A stretch of 64,000 nucleotides of DNA, taken from assembly GCA_965116165.1 (NCBI GenBank), contig OZ220484.1, forward strand, positions 2,046,001 to 2,110,000, read 5' to 3'. The notes below the pieces were generated by a model. It did no database searches. It had not been told where the DNA came from and saw nothing but the letters and a program-made list of their open reading frames with translations. Both the position numbers and the translations under genes were made by a program. Source of the DNA: Azophilus sp965116165. GTDB lineage: Bacteria; Pseudomonadota; Gammaproteobacteria; Pseudomonadales; Azotimanducaceae. Below, one piece after another: positions 8,834-17,677 of the stretch (position 1 is its first letter; the number at the start of each line of letters is the position of its first letter).

Positions 8834-9418
8834 ATGTTGTTCAGAGCTTGCTTAGTGTTATCTGTGATGTTTGTGTCGGCGGCCGTACAGGCCCAAAGCC
8901 TGACGAAACAGCAAGAGGCTCGTGCTGAACTGGGGCAGTGTTATGCAAGATGCTATGCTCGCGGAGAAGAGTCGTCGCAAGCCTTGTCCTTGTTGGATAT
9001 CCTCTACAAAAGCTTGCGCGATTCCGACACTTGGACGCAACAAGCGTGGGAAGCATTTGCCCAGCTCATGCGAGAAACTACCTGCGCCCTCGTCTTGGAA
9101 AAAGCCCAAATGCTCCACGCCTGCCAAAGCGGCTGTTATGACATGGAACAGGCCTATGGCAGCAAAAACTCAACGGCACGTACAGTGTTCATGCACGAAT
9201 TCAACAAGATGGCCAATGAGCTGGCCGAAGCCGGACTTTGGCGGCGTGACAATTGGCGCAACCCTCCAGAACTCGGAACTGCTGCATTTACGAATGCCTG
9301 CAACCGACATATCGATTCCTCTAGCACAAGCAGTAGTAGATGGATAGAAGGTTTCCGGTTAAAAGCCGCCCTGCTCCGTGAACGGGGGCAAAGGGTAGTT
9401 AACGGAAGCGGTGAATGA
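8834..9418 (+). CDS. Predicted secreted protein of unknown function with paired cysteines
   Basis: A 194-residue protein. The first 21 residues (MLFRACLVLSVMFVSAAVQA, cleavage after AQA) form a clear signal peptide, so it is probably periplasmic or outer-membrane associated. The mature part is largely helical by composition, with Cys pairs CYARC and CQSGC and a lone Cys later, a spacing that could form disulfides (or a haem-less C-x3-C hairpin). I do not recognise the family. It lies on a patch with recombined fragments on both sides. Parts of its leader and interior recur at 3592-3668, so the locus has been duplicated and deleted. Confidence 0.55.
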   Translation: MLFRACLVLSVMFVSAAVQAQSLTKQQEARAELGQCYARCYARGEESSQALSLLDILYKSLRDSDTWTQQAWEAFAQLMRETTCALVLEKAQMLHACQSGCYDMEQAYGSKNSTARTVFMHEFNKMANELAEAGLWRRDNWRNPPELGTAAFTNACNRHIDSSSTSSSRWIEGFRLKAALLRERGQRVVNGSGE

Positions 9419-9589
9419 CTGAATCGATTTCAGCGGATTCCCTAATGCCCCATCGACATGGGGGCTGAATGAGATGTTTGCTCGCCCGAGATCGAAGTAC
9501 GCCGCGGGGCACGATGCGACGATCCGGGATTTGCAACCGAAGAATGGTGAGTGGACTGGAAATAGAAAGTGCACATCGTCGTTTCGGGT

Positions 9590-9690
9590 CGCCAAATCCG
9601 CCTCGGGCGAGATACCGAACAGGTCCAATACCTGATTGAGCAATTCCCGGTGTTGCGCGGTGACCGGCACCCTGACATCGAAGTCGCTTG
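9590..9690 (-). pseudogene. Fragment of UDP-N-acetylglucosamine 2-epimerase (WecB-like)
   Basis: Minus-strand residues VPVTAQHRELLNQVLDLFG followed by ISPEADL match the conserved N-terminal segment of WecB-type UDP-GlcNAc 2-epimerases. Only about 35 codons are recognisable; the rest of the gene is absent on both sides. It is a relic from a polysaccharide locus, which fits the adjacent sulfotransferase. Confidence 0.55.
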
Positions 9691-9741
9691 TTGGCTTTAT
9701 CGCACGGTCACAACTCCAAGGCGTATCACGCAAATCAGGCA

Positions 9742-10542
9742 ATGTTGCCGAACGATCTAGTAAACCGATCCAGCGGAATATTCATTCTTGGCACCCCGCG
9801 CTCCGGAACCAGCGTGTTGGCTTGGGCACTCGCTCAGCACCCTAATTTTCACACCTCGGCCGAGTCCGACTTCCTAGTCGATTTGTTTGGAAAAGGGCAA
9901 CTCAAGGCCGCGTTTGCAAATGCCCAAAGCCGAACCGACTCAGGCTGGCTATGTGAGCAGCGGGTCGATTTCGCTGAATTCGCGTCCAGCCTCGGGCTCG
10001 GTATCAATGCGCTTTTCGATAGCCGGGCGCAAGGTGCCCGCTGGGTCGACGCCACGCCCGGCCATACCCTAATGGTTGACGAGCTGATACACATGTTCCC
10101 GACAGCCCGCTTCCTGCATATCGTGCGGGACGGACGAGCGGTGGTCAATTCCATGATCTCAAGCGGCTTCGACATCAATTGGGCTTCCGATTTCCAAGCG
10201 GCCTGCCAAACTTGGGCCCACTATGCGCTGCTGGGTCGCAAAGCGGCGGAAATCCACCCAAACCTTGTGTTGGAGGTGCGCCACGAGGAGCTAACTTCAA
10301 GCCCCGAACTTGAGTTGGACAGGGTATTTGAATTTCTAGGGGAACGACCTTGCCCCCTCGCCGCCAACTTCATTGCGCGCGGTCGCGTGAACTCCAGCTA
10401 CGGCAACAGCCGACCAGGCGACATTAAACTGTCCAAAGACCACAACACGGCACCCAAGCGCCCATGGAAATCCTGGAGCGGCACACAGCGAAGGACATTT
10501 TACAGATTCGCGGACAAAGCTATGTCCACCTTGGGTTACTGA
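9742..10542 (+). CDS. Sulfotransferase family protein
   Basis: A 266-residue PAPS-dependent sulfotransferase. The 5'-phosphosulfate loop GTPRSGTSVLAWALAQHP lies near residue 15 and the 3'-phosphate motif RFLHIVRDGRAVVNSMISS near residue 120. It would transfer sulfate from PAPS to a carbohydrate or other hydroxyl acceptor; the acceptor cannot be told from sequence. The ATG at 9742 is chosen because the conserved core begins soon after; a start at 9688 would add 18 unrelated residues. The N-terminal 110 codons are duplicated, truncated, at 3694-4024. Its presence beside a wecB relic suggests a former surface-polysaccharide locus. Confidence 0.8.
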   Translation: MLPNDLVNRSSGIFILGTPRSGTSVLAWALAQHPNFHTSAESDFLVDLFGKGQLKAAFANAQSRTDSGWLCEQRVDFAEFASSLGLGINALFDSRAQGARWVDATPGHTLMVDELIHMFPTARFLHIVRDGRAVVNSMISSGFDINWASDFQAACQTWAHYALLGRKAAEIHPNLVLEVRHEELTSSPELELDRVFEFLGERPCPLAANFIARGRVNSSYGNSRPGDIKLSKDHNTAPKRPWKSWSGTQRRTFYRFADKAMSTLGY

Positions 10543-10648
10543 ACCCATCCACAAGGCCGCCACCATACGGAAGCGCCATCCGCACAGTTCCGCACTGCGG
10601 CAGGGCGGAAGAGTCCCCCCGGCCCCCATAGGCGGGCTCCGCCCCCGC

Positions 10649-12652
10649 CTAAACGGCAATATGCCCCGTGTCCGCCGGTGCCCAGGCGCGCAGCAGAACC
10701 TCCGCTTCTTCCGGCGCTTCGCGCAGCAGCCGTTTGCCTTCCTGTGACACTTCCTCGATTAGATGCGCGTGGCGGCGAAGATCCGCGACGCGGAACTGGG
10801 TCTCGCCGGTTTGCCTGGTGCCCAAAATTTCACCCGGGCCGCGCAATTTCAGATCCTGCTCGGCAATGTAGAAGCCGTCCTGGCTTTCGCGGATGACCCT
10901 GAGCCGCGCCCGCCCCAGTTCGCTGAGTTCGTCCGGGTAAAGAAGCAGGCAGTGGCTCTTTTCGCCGCCCCGACCGATCCTGCCGCGCAGTTGATGGAGT
11001 TGCGCGAGCCCCAGCCGCTCCGGGTTTTCAATCACCATAAGGGTCGCATTCGGCACGTCGAGCCCAACTTCAATGACTGTGGTGGCAACCAAAAGTTGGT
11101 GGTCGTTGTTGTGGAAGAGGGCCATGATCTCCGCCTTTTCCTCGCTTTTCATGCGCCCGTGGATCAACCCGACGCCGACGCCGGGCAACCGCGCCTTGAG
11201 AGCCTGCCAGGTTGCCTCGGCGGATTGGGCTTCGAGCTGCTCGGAATCTTCGATCAGGGTGCAAACCCAGTACGCTTGGCGACCGGCGGTGAATACCCGG
11301 CCAATGCGCTCAAGCACTTCGTCGCGTCGGGCCGCGTTGATCAGTCGGGTTTCTATGGGTTGGCGTCCCGCCGGCAGCTCGTCGATGGTGGAAACATCCA
11401 TATCGGCGTACAGGGCCATGGTGAGGGTTCGGGGTATGGGGGTGGCCGTCATCACCAGTTGGTGGGGCGTCGTCCCCTTGGAACGCAACGCCATGCGTTG
11501 GTGCACACCGAAGCGGTGTTGCTCGTCAACGATGGTCAGCGCCAGATTCGCGAAATCGACATCGTGCTGAAAGAGCGCATGGGTGCCGACGGCGACGAGG
11601 GCTTCGCCATTCGCCAACGCCTCCAGCCGCGCCCGGCGTTCCTTGCGTTTCAGGCCGCTGGTGAGTAGCACCACGTTAATGCCAAGCGGTGCCAGCCAGT
11701 TGGAGAAGTTCAGGTAATGCTGTTCAGCCAGTATCTCGGTGGGCGCCATCAATGCCGTCTGCGCCCGGTGCTCGGCGGCGCGAATGGCGGCAAAGGCGGC
11801 AACCACTGTCTTGCCGCTGCCCACATCGCCCTGTACCAGGCGTAGCATGGGTGTGGTCAGTGTCAGGTTGTTCAAAACCTCTGTGACCACCCGGCGTTGC
11901 GCCCCGGTTAGCTCGAAACCCAGATTCTTCAAGAGCGTTCTGCCCAATTGCTGGGAGCGGGGCAGCGACAGGGCCGACTGATGCGTCCGTTGGCTTTGCC
12001 GATGGCGCATGATGAGGTAGTAGGCGGTCAATTCGTCGCGCGCGATGCGTTCCTGGGCGGCTTCGATGTCTGCGTCGGTCGCGTCGGCCGGAGGTTGGTG
12101 GAGATAGAGCAGCGTCCGGTAGGGTGCGCGGTCCGCGTTGGGCCAATCGATTTGCAGCAGTTGCTGCACAAGGCCGCGCAAACGACCCTGGGTGAGTCCT
12201 CTGGCGATGGGGTATACCGGGGTCAGCCCGCCCTCCAGGGGTGGCGGTTCGCCCACGAACGCCCGGTACTCGGGATGAGTCATCTCCACAGAGGCCTGGC
12301 CCAACCGCGCTTCGCCAAAGCAGCGCACACGCATGCCCGTTTTTAGGCTGTCGGATTGGCGTTTGGTGAAATGAAAAAAGCGCAGGGTCAGATAACCGGT
12401 GCCGTCCTCCAGGGTAACGAGCCAGATGCGTCGGCGTCCCTGGATGATGCGGCTCTCGACCACCCGGCCCTCGACAAGACAGTGCCCGCCCACTTCCAGT
12501 TGTTTTAGGGGAACGGTGCGCGTGCGGTCCTGGTACCGATGGGGCAGGTGCAGCAGCAGGTCGATCAGCCGGTGAATGCCGAGGCGGTTAAGCGTTGCCG
12601 CAAGGGCGGGGCCAACGCCTTGCAGGGTGGTGATGGGGTCGTCGCCGGTCGT
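10649..12652 (-). CDS. recG: ATP-dependent DNA helicase RecG
   Basis: RecG reverses stalled replication forks and branch-migrates Holliday junctions. Visible: the wedge/OB domain at the N-terminus (ITTLQGVGPALAATL), Walker A GDVGSGKTVVA, DEQHRFGV as the DExH box, TATPIPRT (motif III), ATTVIEVGLDVPNA, QLRGRIGRGG (motif VI) and the C-terminal LKLRGPGEILGTRQ. The conserved frame reaches upstream to 12652 but has no ATG, GTG or TTG before 12493. At the expected position there is ACG (12650-12652), 7 nt after AAGGA that overlaps the ridA stop. Starting at GTG 12493 would remove about 53 residues of the wedge domain. Annotated from the ACG: 667 residues, close to the usual length of about 690. It follows ridA and spoT in one operon. 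Confidence 0.85.
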   Translation of the reverse strand, partial: TTGDDPITTLQGVGPALAATLNRLGIHRLIDLLLHLPHRYQDRTRTVPLKQLEVGGHCLVEGRVVESRIIQGRRRIWLVTLEDGTGYLTLRFFHFTKRQSDSLKTGMRVRCFGEARLGQASVEMTHPEYRAFVGEPPPLEGGLTPVYPIARGLTQGRLRGLVQQLLQIDWPNADRAPYRTLLYLHQPPADATDADIEAAQERIARDELTAYYLIMRHRQSQRTHQSALSLPRSQQLGRTLLKNLGFELTGAQRRVVTEVLNNLTLTTPMLRLVQGDVGSGKTVVAAFAAIRAAEHRAQTALMAPTEILAEQHYLNFSNWLAPLGINVVLLTSGLKRKERRARLEALANGEALVAVGTHALFQHDVDFANLALTIVDEQHRFGVHQRMALRSKGTTPHQLVMTATPIPRTLTMALYADMDVSTIDELPAGRQPIETRLINAARRDEVLERIGRVFTAGRQAYWVCTLIEDSEQLEAQSAEATWQALKARLPGVGVGLIHGRMKSEEKAEIMALFHNNDHQLLVATTVIEVGLDVPNATLMVIENPERLGLAQLHQLRGRIGRGGEKSHCLLLYPDELSELGRARLRVIRESQDGFYIAEQDLKLRGPGEILGTRQTGETQFRVADLRRHAHLIEEVSQEGKRLLREAPEEAEVLLRAWAPADTGHIAV

Positions 12653-12662
12653 TTTTCTATCC

Positions 12663-13046
12663 TTAGCGCTCTAACACCAGAATGCCCTCCACCTCCACCA
12701 GCGCTCCACGTGGCAGGGCGGCGACACCCACGGCGGCCCGGGCGGGAAAGGGCTCGTCGAAAAATTCCGCCATCACCTCGTTCACAACGGCAAAATCGCG
12801 CATGTTGGTGAGATAGATGGTCAGCTTCACCACATCCGCGGTTGTACCGCCGGCCGCCGCGATGACCGAGCGGAGGTTGTGGAATGCCTGTCGGGCCTGT
12901 TCCTCGAATCCGGTACCGACCAACTCCATCGTCGTTGCATCCAGGGGGATTTGCCCGGATAGGTAGACCGTATTGCCGGAACGCACCGCTTGTGAATAGG
13001 TGCCAATGGCGGCCGGGGCGTTCGGGGTGGAGATTGCCTCGTTCAT
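12663..13046 (-). CDS. ridA: RidA family 2-iminobutanoate/2-iminopropanoate deaminase
   Basis: A 127-residue RidA protein, full length for the family. It hydrolyses reactive enamine/imine intermediates released by PLP-dependent threonine or serine dehydratases. Family features: GTYSQAVRSGNTVYLSGQIP near the N-terminus, LRSVIAAAGGTTADVVKLT in the middle, and the signature near the C-terminus where FPARAAVGVAALPRGALVEVE includes the substrate-binding Arg. The start ATG overlaps the spoT stop as ATGA, so it is translationally coupled to spoT. Its stop codon TAA is part of the sequence used as the ribosome-binding site of recG. Confidence 0.93.
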   Translation of the reverse strand: MNEAISTPNAPAAIGTYSQAVRSGNTVYLSGQIPLDATTMELVGTGFEEQARQAFHNLRSVIAAAGGTTADVVKLTIYLTNMRDFAVVNEVMAEFFDEPFPARAAVGVAALPRGALVEVEGILVLER

Positions 13047-15241
13047 TGATGCGTCCGCCGGATGGTGATGACGTTGGGGATGACGCGCAGGCGCCGCATA
13101 ACACGTGCCAGGTGGATGCGGTCGGAAACGCTCACCACCACCACCACGGAGCTGACCCGGGCATCGCGCTCTTCGACATTGATGCGCTCCACGCCCGCAT
13201 TCACCGCGGCCACCGTCGCCGCCAATTCGGCGATAACGCCTTTCTTACGGTTCACCTCAATGCGCAGCGCCGTGGTGAATTCCTGGTCCGTCGTGGCTCC
13301 CCAGCGGGCGGGAATGGTTTGTTCGGGATTGCGCCGGCTGATTTCGCGCATGTTTTTACAGGAGTCCATGTGCACCACCAGGCCCCTGCCCTGCGTCATA
13401 TGCCCGACGATGGTGTCGCCGGGAACCGGCCCGCAGCAACGGCCGTAGGTGACCACGAGACCCTCGCCCTCGTGCACCTCCATCGGTCCCTCGTGTTCCA
13501 CCGGGACGGCCTCGAATGGGGAGTCGTCGGCGGCGAGCAATCTTTGCGCCACCGTATAGGCCATCACTTCGCCGTGGCCGATGGCCTGCAGCACTTCGTC
13601 GAGCTTGCGTACGCCGAACTCCCTGAACACCCTTCGCAGGCGTCGGAAATCCAGTTCCCTGATGCTCGTGCCGGCGTTGGTGAGCGAGCGATTCAGCAGC
13701 CGGCGGCCCAACAGAACCGATTCGGCGCGCTCCTGGTTTTTGAGCGATTGCCGGATTGCGGAGCGCGCCTTGCCGGAGACGGCGAAACTCAGCCAATCCG
13801 GGCTGGGTTTCGCGCCCTTGCCGGTGATGATTTCGACGCTCTGCCCGCTCTCAAGCTGTTGCGAGAGCGGCGCAAGGGAGCGGTCGATGCGGCAGGCAAC
13901 GCATTGATTGCCAATGTCGGTGTGCACGGCGTAGGCGAAATCCACCGCACAGGCGCCGCGCGGCAACTCCATGATTTCGCCCTTGGGGGTAAAAACGTAG
14001 ACATCGGCCGGGAACAGATCCATCTTCATGCTTTCGATGAATTCCAGCGGATTGCCCGCTCGCCGCTGCAAATCCATGAGATCCATCACCCACCGCCGCG
14101 CCCGCTGACTACCCCTGGTCTTCTCGTCCCGCTCTTTGTAGAGCCAGTGTCCGGCGATACCGTGGTCGGCCACCGCCGACATATGGGTGGTGCGAATCTG
14201 TACTTCGATGGGTAGGCCGTGCATGCCGAACAAGGTGGTGTGCAGCGATTGGTAGCCGTTGACCTTGGGGATGGCGATGTAGTCCTTGAAGCGGCCGGCC
14301 ACCGGTTTGTAGAGGTTGTGCACAATGCCGAGCGAGCGATAGCAGGCATCCTCATCCTCAACGACGATGCGGAACCCGAACACATCCATGATGTCCTCAA
14401 ACGATTTGTGTTGGGTTTTCATCTTGTTGTAGATGGAATAGAGATGCTTTTCGCGGCTGAACACGGAGGCCTCGATGCCCTCCGCCGCAAGCGCCGCCTG
14501 AATGGACTGGTGGAATTTCTGAAGCAACGCCCTGTGATTGCCCCGGGCCCGTTCCACCCGCCGCCGGATGCTTTCGGCACGCAGCGGATACAGGGCCGCG
14601 AAGCCAAGATCCTCGAACTCGACCATCACATTGTGCATACCGAGCCGGTTGGCGATGGGTGCGTAATAGTCGAGGGTTTCCCGGGCGATGCGTTGGCGCT
14701 GCTCGCGGGACATGACACCGATGGTGCGCATGTTGTGCAGCCGGTCGGCGATTTTCACCATGACGACGCGAATGTCCTTGGCCATGGCCAGCGCCATCTT
14801 CTGAAAGTTTTCGGCCTGCGCCTCGGCCCGGCTTTCGAACATCGTGGCAAGTTTGGAGACGCCATCGACGATTTCGGCCACCTGCTTGCCGAAACGGTTG
14901 CCGAGGGTGGATTTGTCCACCGCCGAATCCTCGATCACATCATGCAACAGGGCGGCCATGATGGTCTGATAATCCATGCGCATTTCGGCGAGGATGTTGG
15001 CGACCGCGAGGGGGTGGGAGATGTAGGGATGGCCGGTGCGCCGGAATTGGCCCGCGTGGGCGCTGGCGGCGTAGTCGTGGGCGCTGCGAATTTGCGACAC
15101 CTGCCTTTCCGGCAGGTAGCCGCAGAGGTCGCGTATCAGGGAATCAATGGTGCAGGGAGCCGCAATATCGCCGCTCCTCGCTTCCTCCGCGAGTCTAGAG
15201 ACGAAGTACGACTCAGATGTCGCCTTCTCCGCTGTCTTCAT
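13043..15241 (-). CDS. spoT: Bifunctional (p)ppGpp synthetase/hydrolase SpoT
   Basis: A 732-residue RelA/SpoT homologue that makes and degrades the stringent-response alarmone. The HD hydrolase domain is intact (ALLHDVIEDSAVD, His100-Asp101), as is the RSH synthetase region (REKHLYSIYNKM, then GFRIVVEDEDACYRSLG and NGYQSLHTTLFG). TGS (VFTPKGEIMELPRGACAVDF) and a C-terminal ACT domain follow. The intact HD motif points to SpoT rather than RelA. Gene order rpoZ-spoT-ridA-recG is the usual gammaproteobacterial one. The ATG at 15241 overlaps the end of rpoZ by 29 nt and a GGAG abuts it very closely, so the exact start is uncertain by some codons. Confidence 0.93.
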   Translation of the reverse strand: MKTAEKATSESYFVSRLAEEARSGDIAAPCTIDSLIRDLCGYLPERQVSQIRSAHDYAASAHAGQFRRTGHPYISHPLAVANILAEMRMDYQTIMAALLHDVIEDSAVDKSTLGNRFGKQVAEIVDGVSKLATMFESRAEAQAENFQKMALAMAKDIRVVMVKIADRLHNMRTIGVMSREQRQRIARETLDYYAPIANRLGMHNVMVEFEDLGFAALYPLRAESIRRRVERARGNHRALLQKFHQSIQAALAAEGIEASVFSREKHLYSIYNKMKTQHKSFEDIMDVFGFRIVVEDEDACYRSLGIVHNLYKPVAGRFKDYIAIPKVNGYQSLHTTLFGMHGLPIEVQIRTTHMSAVADHGIAGHWLYKERDEKTRGSQRARRWVMDLMDLQRRAGNPLEFIESMKMDLFPADVYVFTPKGEIMELPRGACAVDFAYAVHTDIGNQCVACRIDRSLAPLSQQLESGQSVEIITGKGAKPSPDWLSFAVSGKARSAIRQSLKNQERAESVLLGRRLLNRSLTNAGTSIRELDFRRLRRVFREFGVRKLDEVLQAIGHGEVMAYTVAQRLLAADDSPFEAVPVEHEGPMEVHEGEGLVVTYGRCCGPVPGDTIVGHMTQGRGLVVHMDSCKNMREISRRNPEQTIPARWGATTDQEFTTALRIEVNRKKGVIAELAATVAAVNAGVERINVEERDARVSSVVVVVSVSDRIHLARVMRRLRVIPNVITIRRTHQ

Positions 15242-15491
15242 CTCCTACGCCGAATGTCACTTGCAATTCCGCATCCTGAGACGCCGCTTCCTGCTCGTCA
15301 AGAATCTCATGGGTCACGAGCCCTTCGGCAATCTCCCGCAGGGCGATGACGGTGGGCTTGTCGTTTTCTTCCGGCACCATGGGCTCCGCCCCGAACTCGC
15401 GCATTTGCCGCGCGCGCCGGGTGGCGAGCATGACCAGCTCAAAACGGTTGTCGACTTTATCGAGGCAGTCTTCTACGGTGACTCGTGCCAT
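15213..15491 (-). CDS. rpoZ: DNA-directed RNA polymerase omega subunit
   Basis: A 92-residue omega subunit, the usual length. It stabilises beta-prime during RNA polymerase assembly and is part of a ppGpp-binding site, which fits its place before spoT. The sequence MARVTVEDCLDKVDNRFELV is the canonical N-terminus and fixes the start at 15491; a longer frame upstream reads into non-conserved sequence. RARQMREFGAEPMV and the segment NDKPTVIALREIAEG are also typical. The acidic tail (DEDSGEGD) overlaps the spoT start. An RE1 element lies 115 bp upstream, between this operon and gmk. Confidence 0.95.
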   Translation of the reverse strand: MARVTVEDCLDKVDNRFELVMLATRRARQMREFGAEPMVPEENDKPTVIALREIAEGLVTHEILDEQEAASQDAELQVTFGVGDEDSGEGDI

Positions 15492-15606
15492 GGTTGCCCT
15501 CTTCGAACCCAAGCGAGCCGCGCATTCTATGTGCGCCGCCCGCTCGGAACAAGCGGAATCTCGGGGCGTGCGCAATTGCCGCTAATGATACAGGGTCGTT
15601 CGCTTG

Positions 15607-15705
15607 GGGATCTAATACATGGGTTAACATACCACTATATGTCGAGGATTTAGCGGCTGGAAACTACCACATGCGGGCTTCGGTCAACCCATCGATATAA
15701 TTTCC
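15607..15705 (+). repeat. RE1 miniature inverted-repeat element, copy A
   Basis: A 99-bp element with long terminal inverted repeats (inner part ATGGGTTAAC against GTCAACCCAT). It is flanked by 8-bp direct repeats TTCGCTTG (15599-15606) and TTCGTTTG (15706-15713), one mismatch. It lies between rpoZ and gmk. Confidence 0.85.
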
Positions 15706-15771
15706 TTCGTTTGGGGCCGAATGCCTAGCCATTAAGGCGTTGGTTCGGAGCTAATTTTCGAGCATCGCCAT

Positions 15772-15840
15772 GCTTGGCGGGAATTGCTGTCGGGCGGGGG
15801 AGGCTCAGTTTGAATGTTCAGCCCGCGACAAGCTGCGCTA
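15772..15840 (+). repeat. Dispersed repeat RE7, copy 1
   Basis: About 65 bp, including GGCTCAGTTTGAATGTTC, recurs at 43203-43275 with scattered mismatches. Both copies lie 50-70 bp to the right of an RE1 element and beyond the 3' end of a minus-strand gene (gmk here, rsmD there). No coding function is visible. Confidence 0.5.
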
Positions 15841-15917
15841 TCAAGGCTATTTGGCGAGGCTGGATTTCAAGCTGAGCCACAACCCTCGGGGTGGCGGTGT
15901 TGGGGCAACAACCCGCG

Positions 15918-16535
15918 TCAGCCGAGAAGGTCGCCGATGAGGCGGCGTCGAAGGGTGTTCCGCACCCCGCTTCCGAGGCGCTCGGCCCGCAAAATCGCCT
16001 CCATGTCCCGAACGGTGCTGTCGAATTCGTCGTTGACCACCATATAGTCGTATTCGTCGTAGTGCGATACCTCGGCGCGGGCTTCCCGCAACCGGCGCTT
16101 GATGGTTTCCATGCTGTCTTCGTTCCTGGAGAGGAGGCGTTGTCGGAGCGCGTCGATTGAGGGCGGCACCACGAAAATGCCGATGGTTTCGGGTACCCGT
16201 TGGCGCACCTGTGCCGCGCCTTGCCAGTCGATTTCGAGAACGACATCGCGCCCCGCGTCGCGTTCGCGCCGCACGGATTCCAAGGCGGTGCCGTAGTAGT
16301 GCCCGAAGACTTGGGCGTGTTCGAGAAAGCCGCCTTCCGCGGCCATCTTCCGAAAGCGTTCGGTGTCGATGAAGTGGTAGTTGACGCCTTCTTTTTCCGT
16401 CGCCCGGCGCGGACGGGTGGTGTGCGAGACGGAAACGCTGAGTTGCGGGTCACGGTCCGCCAGCGCCCGCACCAGGCTGGTTTTGCCGGTACCGGACGGG
16501 GCGGATATCGCAATTAGGAGCCCTGTGTCCACCAT
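15918..16535 (-). CDS. gmk: Guanylate kinase
   Basis: A 205-residue guanylate kinase that phosphorylates GMP to GDP with ATP. The P-loop is APSGTGKTSLV near residue 12, followed by SVSHTTRPRR (GMP-binding), GVNYHFID, FLEHAQVFGHYYGT and the lid region IKRRLREARAE. Full length. It is next to yicC and upstream of rpoZ-spoT, the common order, although an RE1 element and about 400 bp of non-coding sequence now separate it from rpoZ. Confidence 0.95.
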   Translation of the reverse strand: MVDTGLLIAISAPSGTGKTSLVRALADRDPQLSVSVSHTTRPRRATEKEGVNYHFIDTERFRKMAAEGGFLEHAQVFGHYYGTALESVRRERDAGRDVVLEIDWQGAAQVRQRVPETIGIFVVPPSIDALRQRLLSRNEDSMETIKRRLREARAEVSHYDEYDYMVVNDEFDSTVRDMEAILRAERLGSGVRNTLRRRLIGDLLG

Positions 16536-16628
16536 ATCGCCGTAGGTGCTGGCCCGACCTAGATCCCTAACTTCGTTGATGGAGCGGCATTGCGGTAGCC
16601 GTCCCGTCGTGCTTTGTCGCCGTGGGGA

Positions 16629-17495
16629 TCATTCGATGTTCTGCACCTGCTCGCGAATTTGCTCGATCATGACCTTCAGGTCGACCGCCCGTGTGGACAT
16701 TTCCGGCAGGAGCGACTTGGCGGCCAGGGTATTGGCTTCGCGCATCATTTCCTGACAGAGAAAATCGAGACGCCGGCCATGCGGGCCGGGACCGTTTTGG
16801 TGCGCGCGCGCCTCCTCCACATGGATGGATAGCCGGTCGAGTTCCTCCGCCACATCGGCTTTTTGGGCAAGCAGGGCCACTTCCTGTTCAAGCCGGGCCG
16901 GCTCCATCTTTGTGGCCAGTTCGCGCAACCGCTCCAGCAATCTGCGCTGAACCTCTCCGGACAAGTCTTTGGCGACGCCCCGAACATCCGCGATGATTTG
17001 GACGACGGCATTGAGCCTGGTTGTGACGGCTTCGGCCAACTTGCCGCCCTCGCGTTGACGTTCCGCTATGAGCGCTTCCAGGGCGCGCTCGAACAGGCCG
17101 ACAACGGCCGGCGCGTCCGCGTCCGCATCGACGGCGTCAGCTTCGTTGAGCATGCCGGGCCAGCGCAGCAATTCCATGGGGTTTGGGGAGTGGATTTCCG
17201 GTGCATCCCTGCGCACCTGTTCCAGGATGGCGAGAAGTTTCAGCAGCAACGGTCGATTGAGCTCCGTGATGTCGGCCGCGAGTGTGCGTTCGGCGCGCAA
17301 TGTGCAATCAAGCTTGCCGCGCCCAAGGTGGCGGCGGACGAGGTCGCGCAGGGAGCCTTCCAGCGAACGCAACGGCTCTGGCATGCGAAATTGCACCTCC
17401 AGATACCGATGGTTCACCGACCTCAGTTCCCAGGCTAATTCCAGTGCCGACGTTTCGGTGCCGCTGTGGGCAAAGGCGGTCATACTCTGCAACAT
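16629..17495 (-). CDS. yicC: YicC family endoribonuclease
   Basis: A 288-residue YicC-type protein, recently linked to endoribonuclease activity and RNA turnover in enterobacteria. Family signature: MTAFA at the N-terminus, ELAWELRSVNHRYLEVQFR, LRDLVRRHLGRGKLDCTLR, and the C-terminal GRRLDFLCQEMMREANTLAA. Length matches the family. Start ATG 17495; a second Met four codons on (MTAFAH) is the alternative. An RE1 element lies just upstream, between it and the divergent pyrE. Confidence 0.9.
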   Translation of the reverse strand: MLQSMTAFAHSGTETSALELAWELRSVNHRYLEVQFRMPEPLRSLEGSLRDLVRRHLGRGKLDCTLRAERTLAADITELNRPLLLKLLAILEQVRRDAPEIHSPNPMELLRWPGMLNEADAVDADADAPAVVGLFERALEALIAERQREGGKLAEAVTTRLNAVVQIIADVRGVAKDLSGEVQRRLLERLRELATKMEPARLEQEVALLAQKADVAEELDRLSIHVEEARAHQNGPGPHGRRLDFLCQEMMREANTLAAKSLLPEMSTRAVDLKVMIEQIREQVQNIE

Positions 17496-17539
17496 GGCTG
17501 AAGTTTAACCCGGATGCCGCGGCGCGTCCGTATAATGAT

Positions 17540-17639
17540 GGAGCTTATATACGTAAGTTGACGCACCACTATATGTTGAGGATTTAGCGGCTGGAAGCTA
17601 CCACAGGTCGGCTTCTGTCAACTCATCGATATAATTCCC
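17540..17639 (+). repeat. RE1 miniature inverted-repeat element, copy B
   Basis: A 100-bp element between the divergent yicC and pyrE genes, flanked by ATAATGAT (17532-17539) and GTAATGAT (17640-17647), 7 of 8 matching. It occupies the shared promoter region, so it may carry or disrupt promoters for one or both genes. Confidence 0.85.
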
Positions 17640-17677
17640 GTAATGATACGTGGCCCTGTTTTGTTGGGGGTAGGCCG

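Noticed and set aside
10763..15349. Long plus-strand frames opposite recG and spoT (up to 443 codons)
   Set aside because: They are antisense shadows in GC-rich DNA; the minus-strand products are unmistakable conserved proteins.
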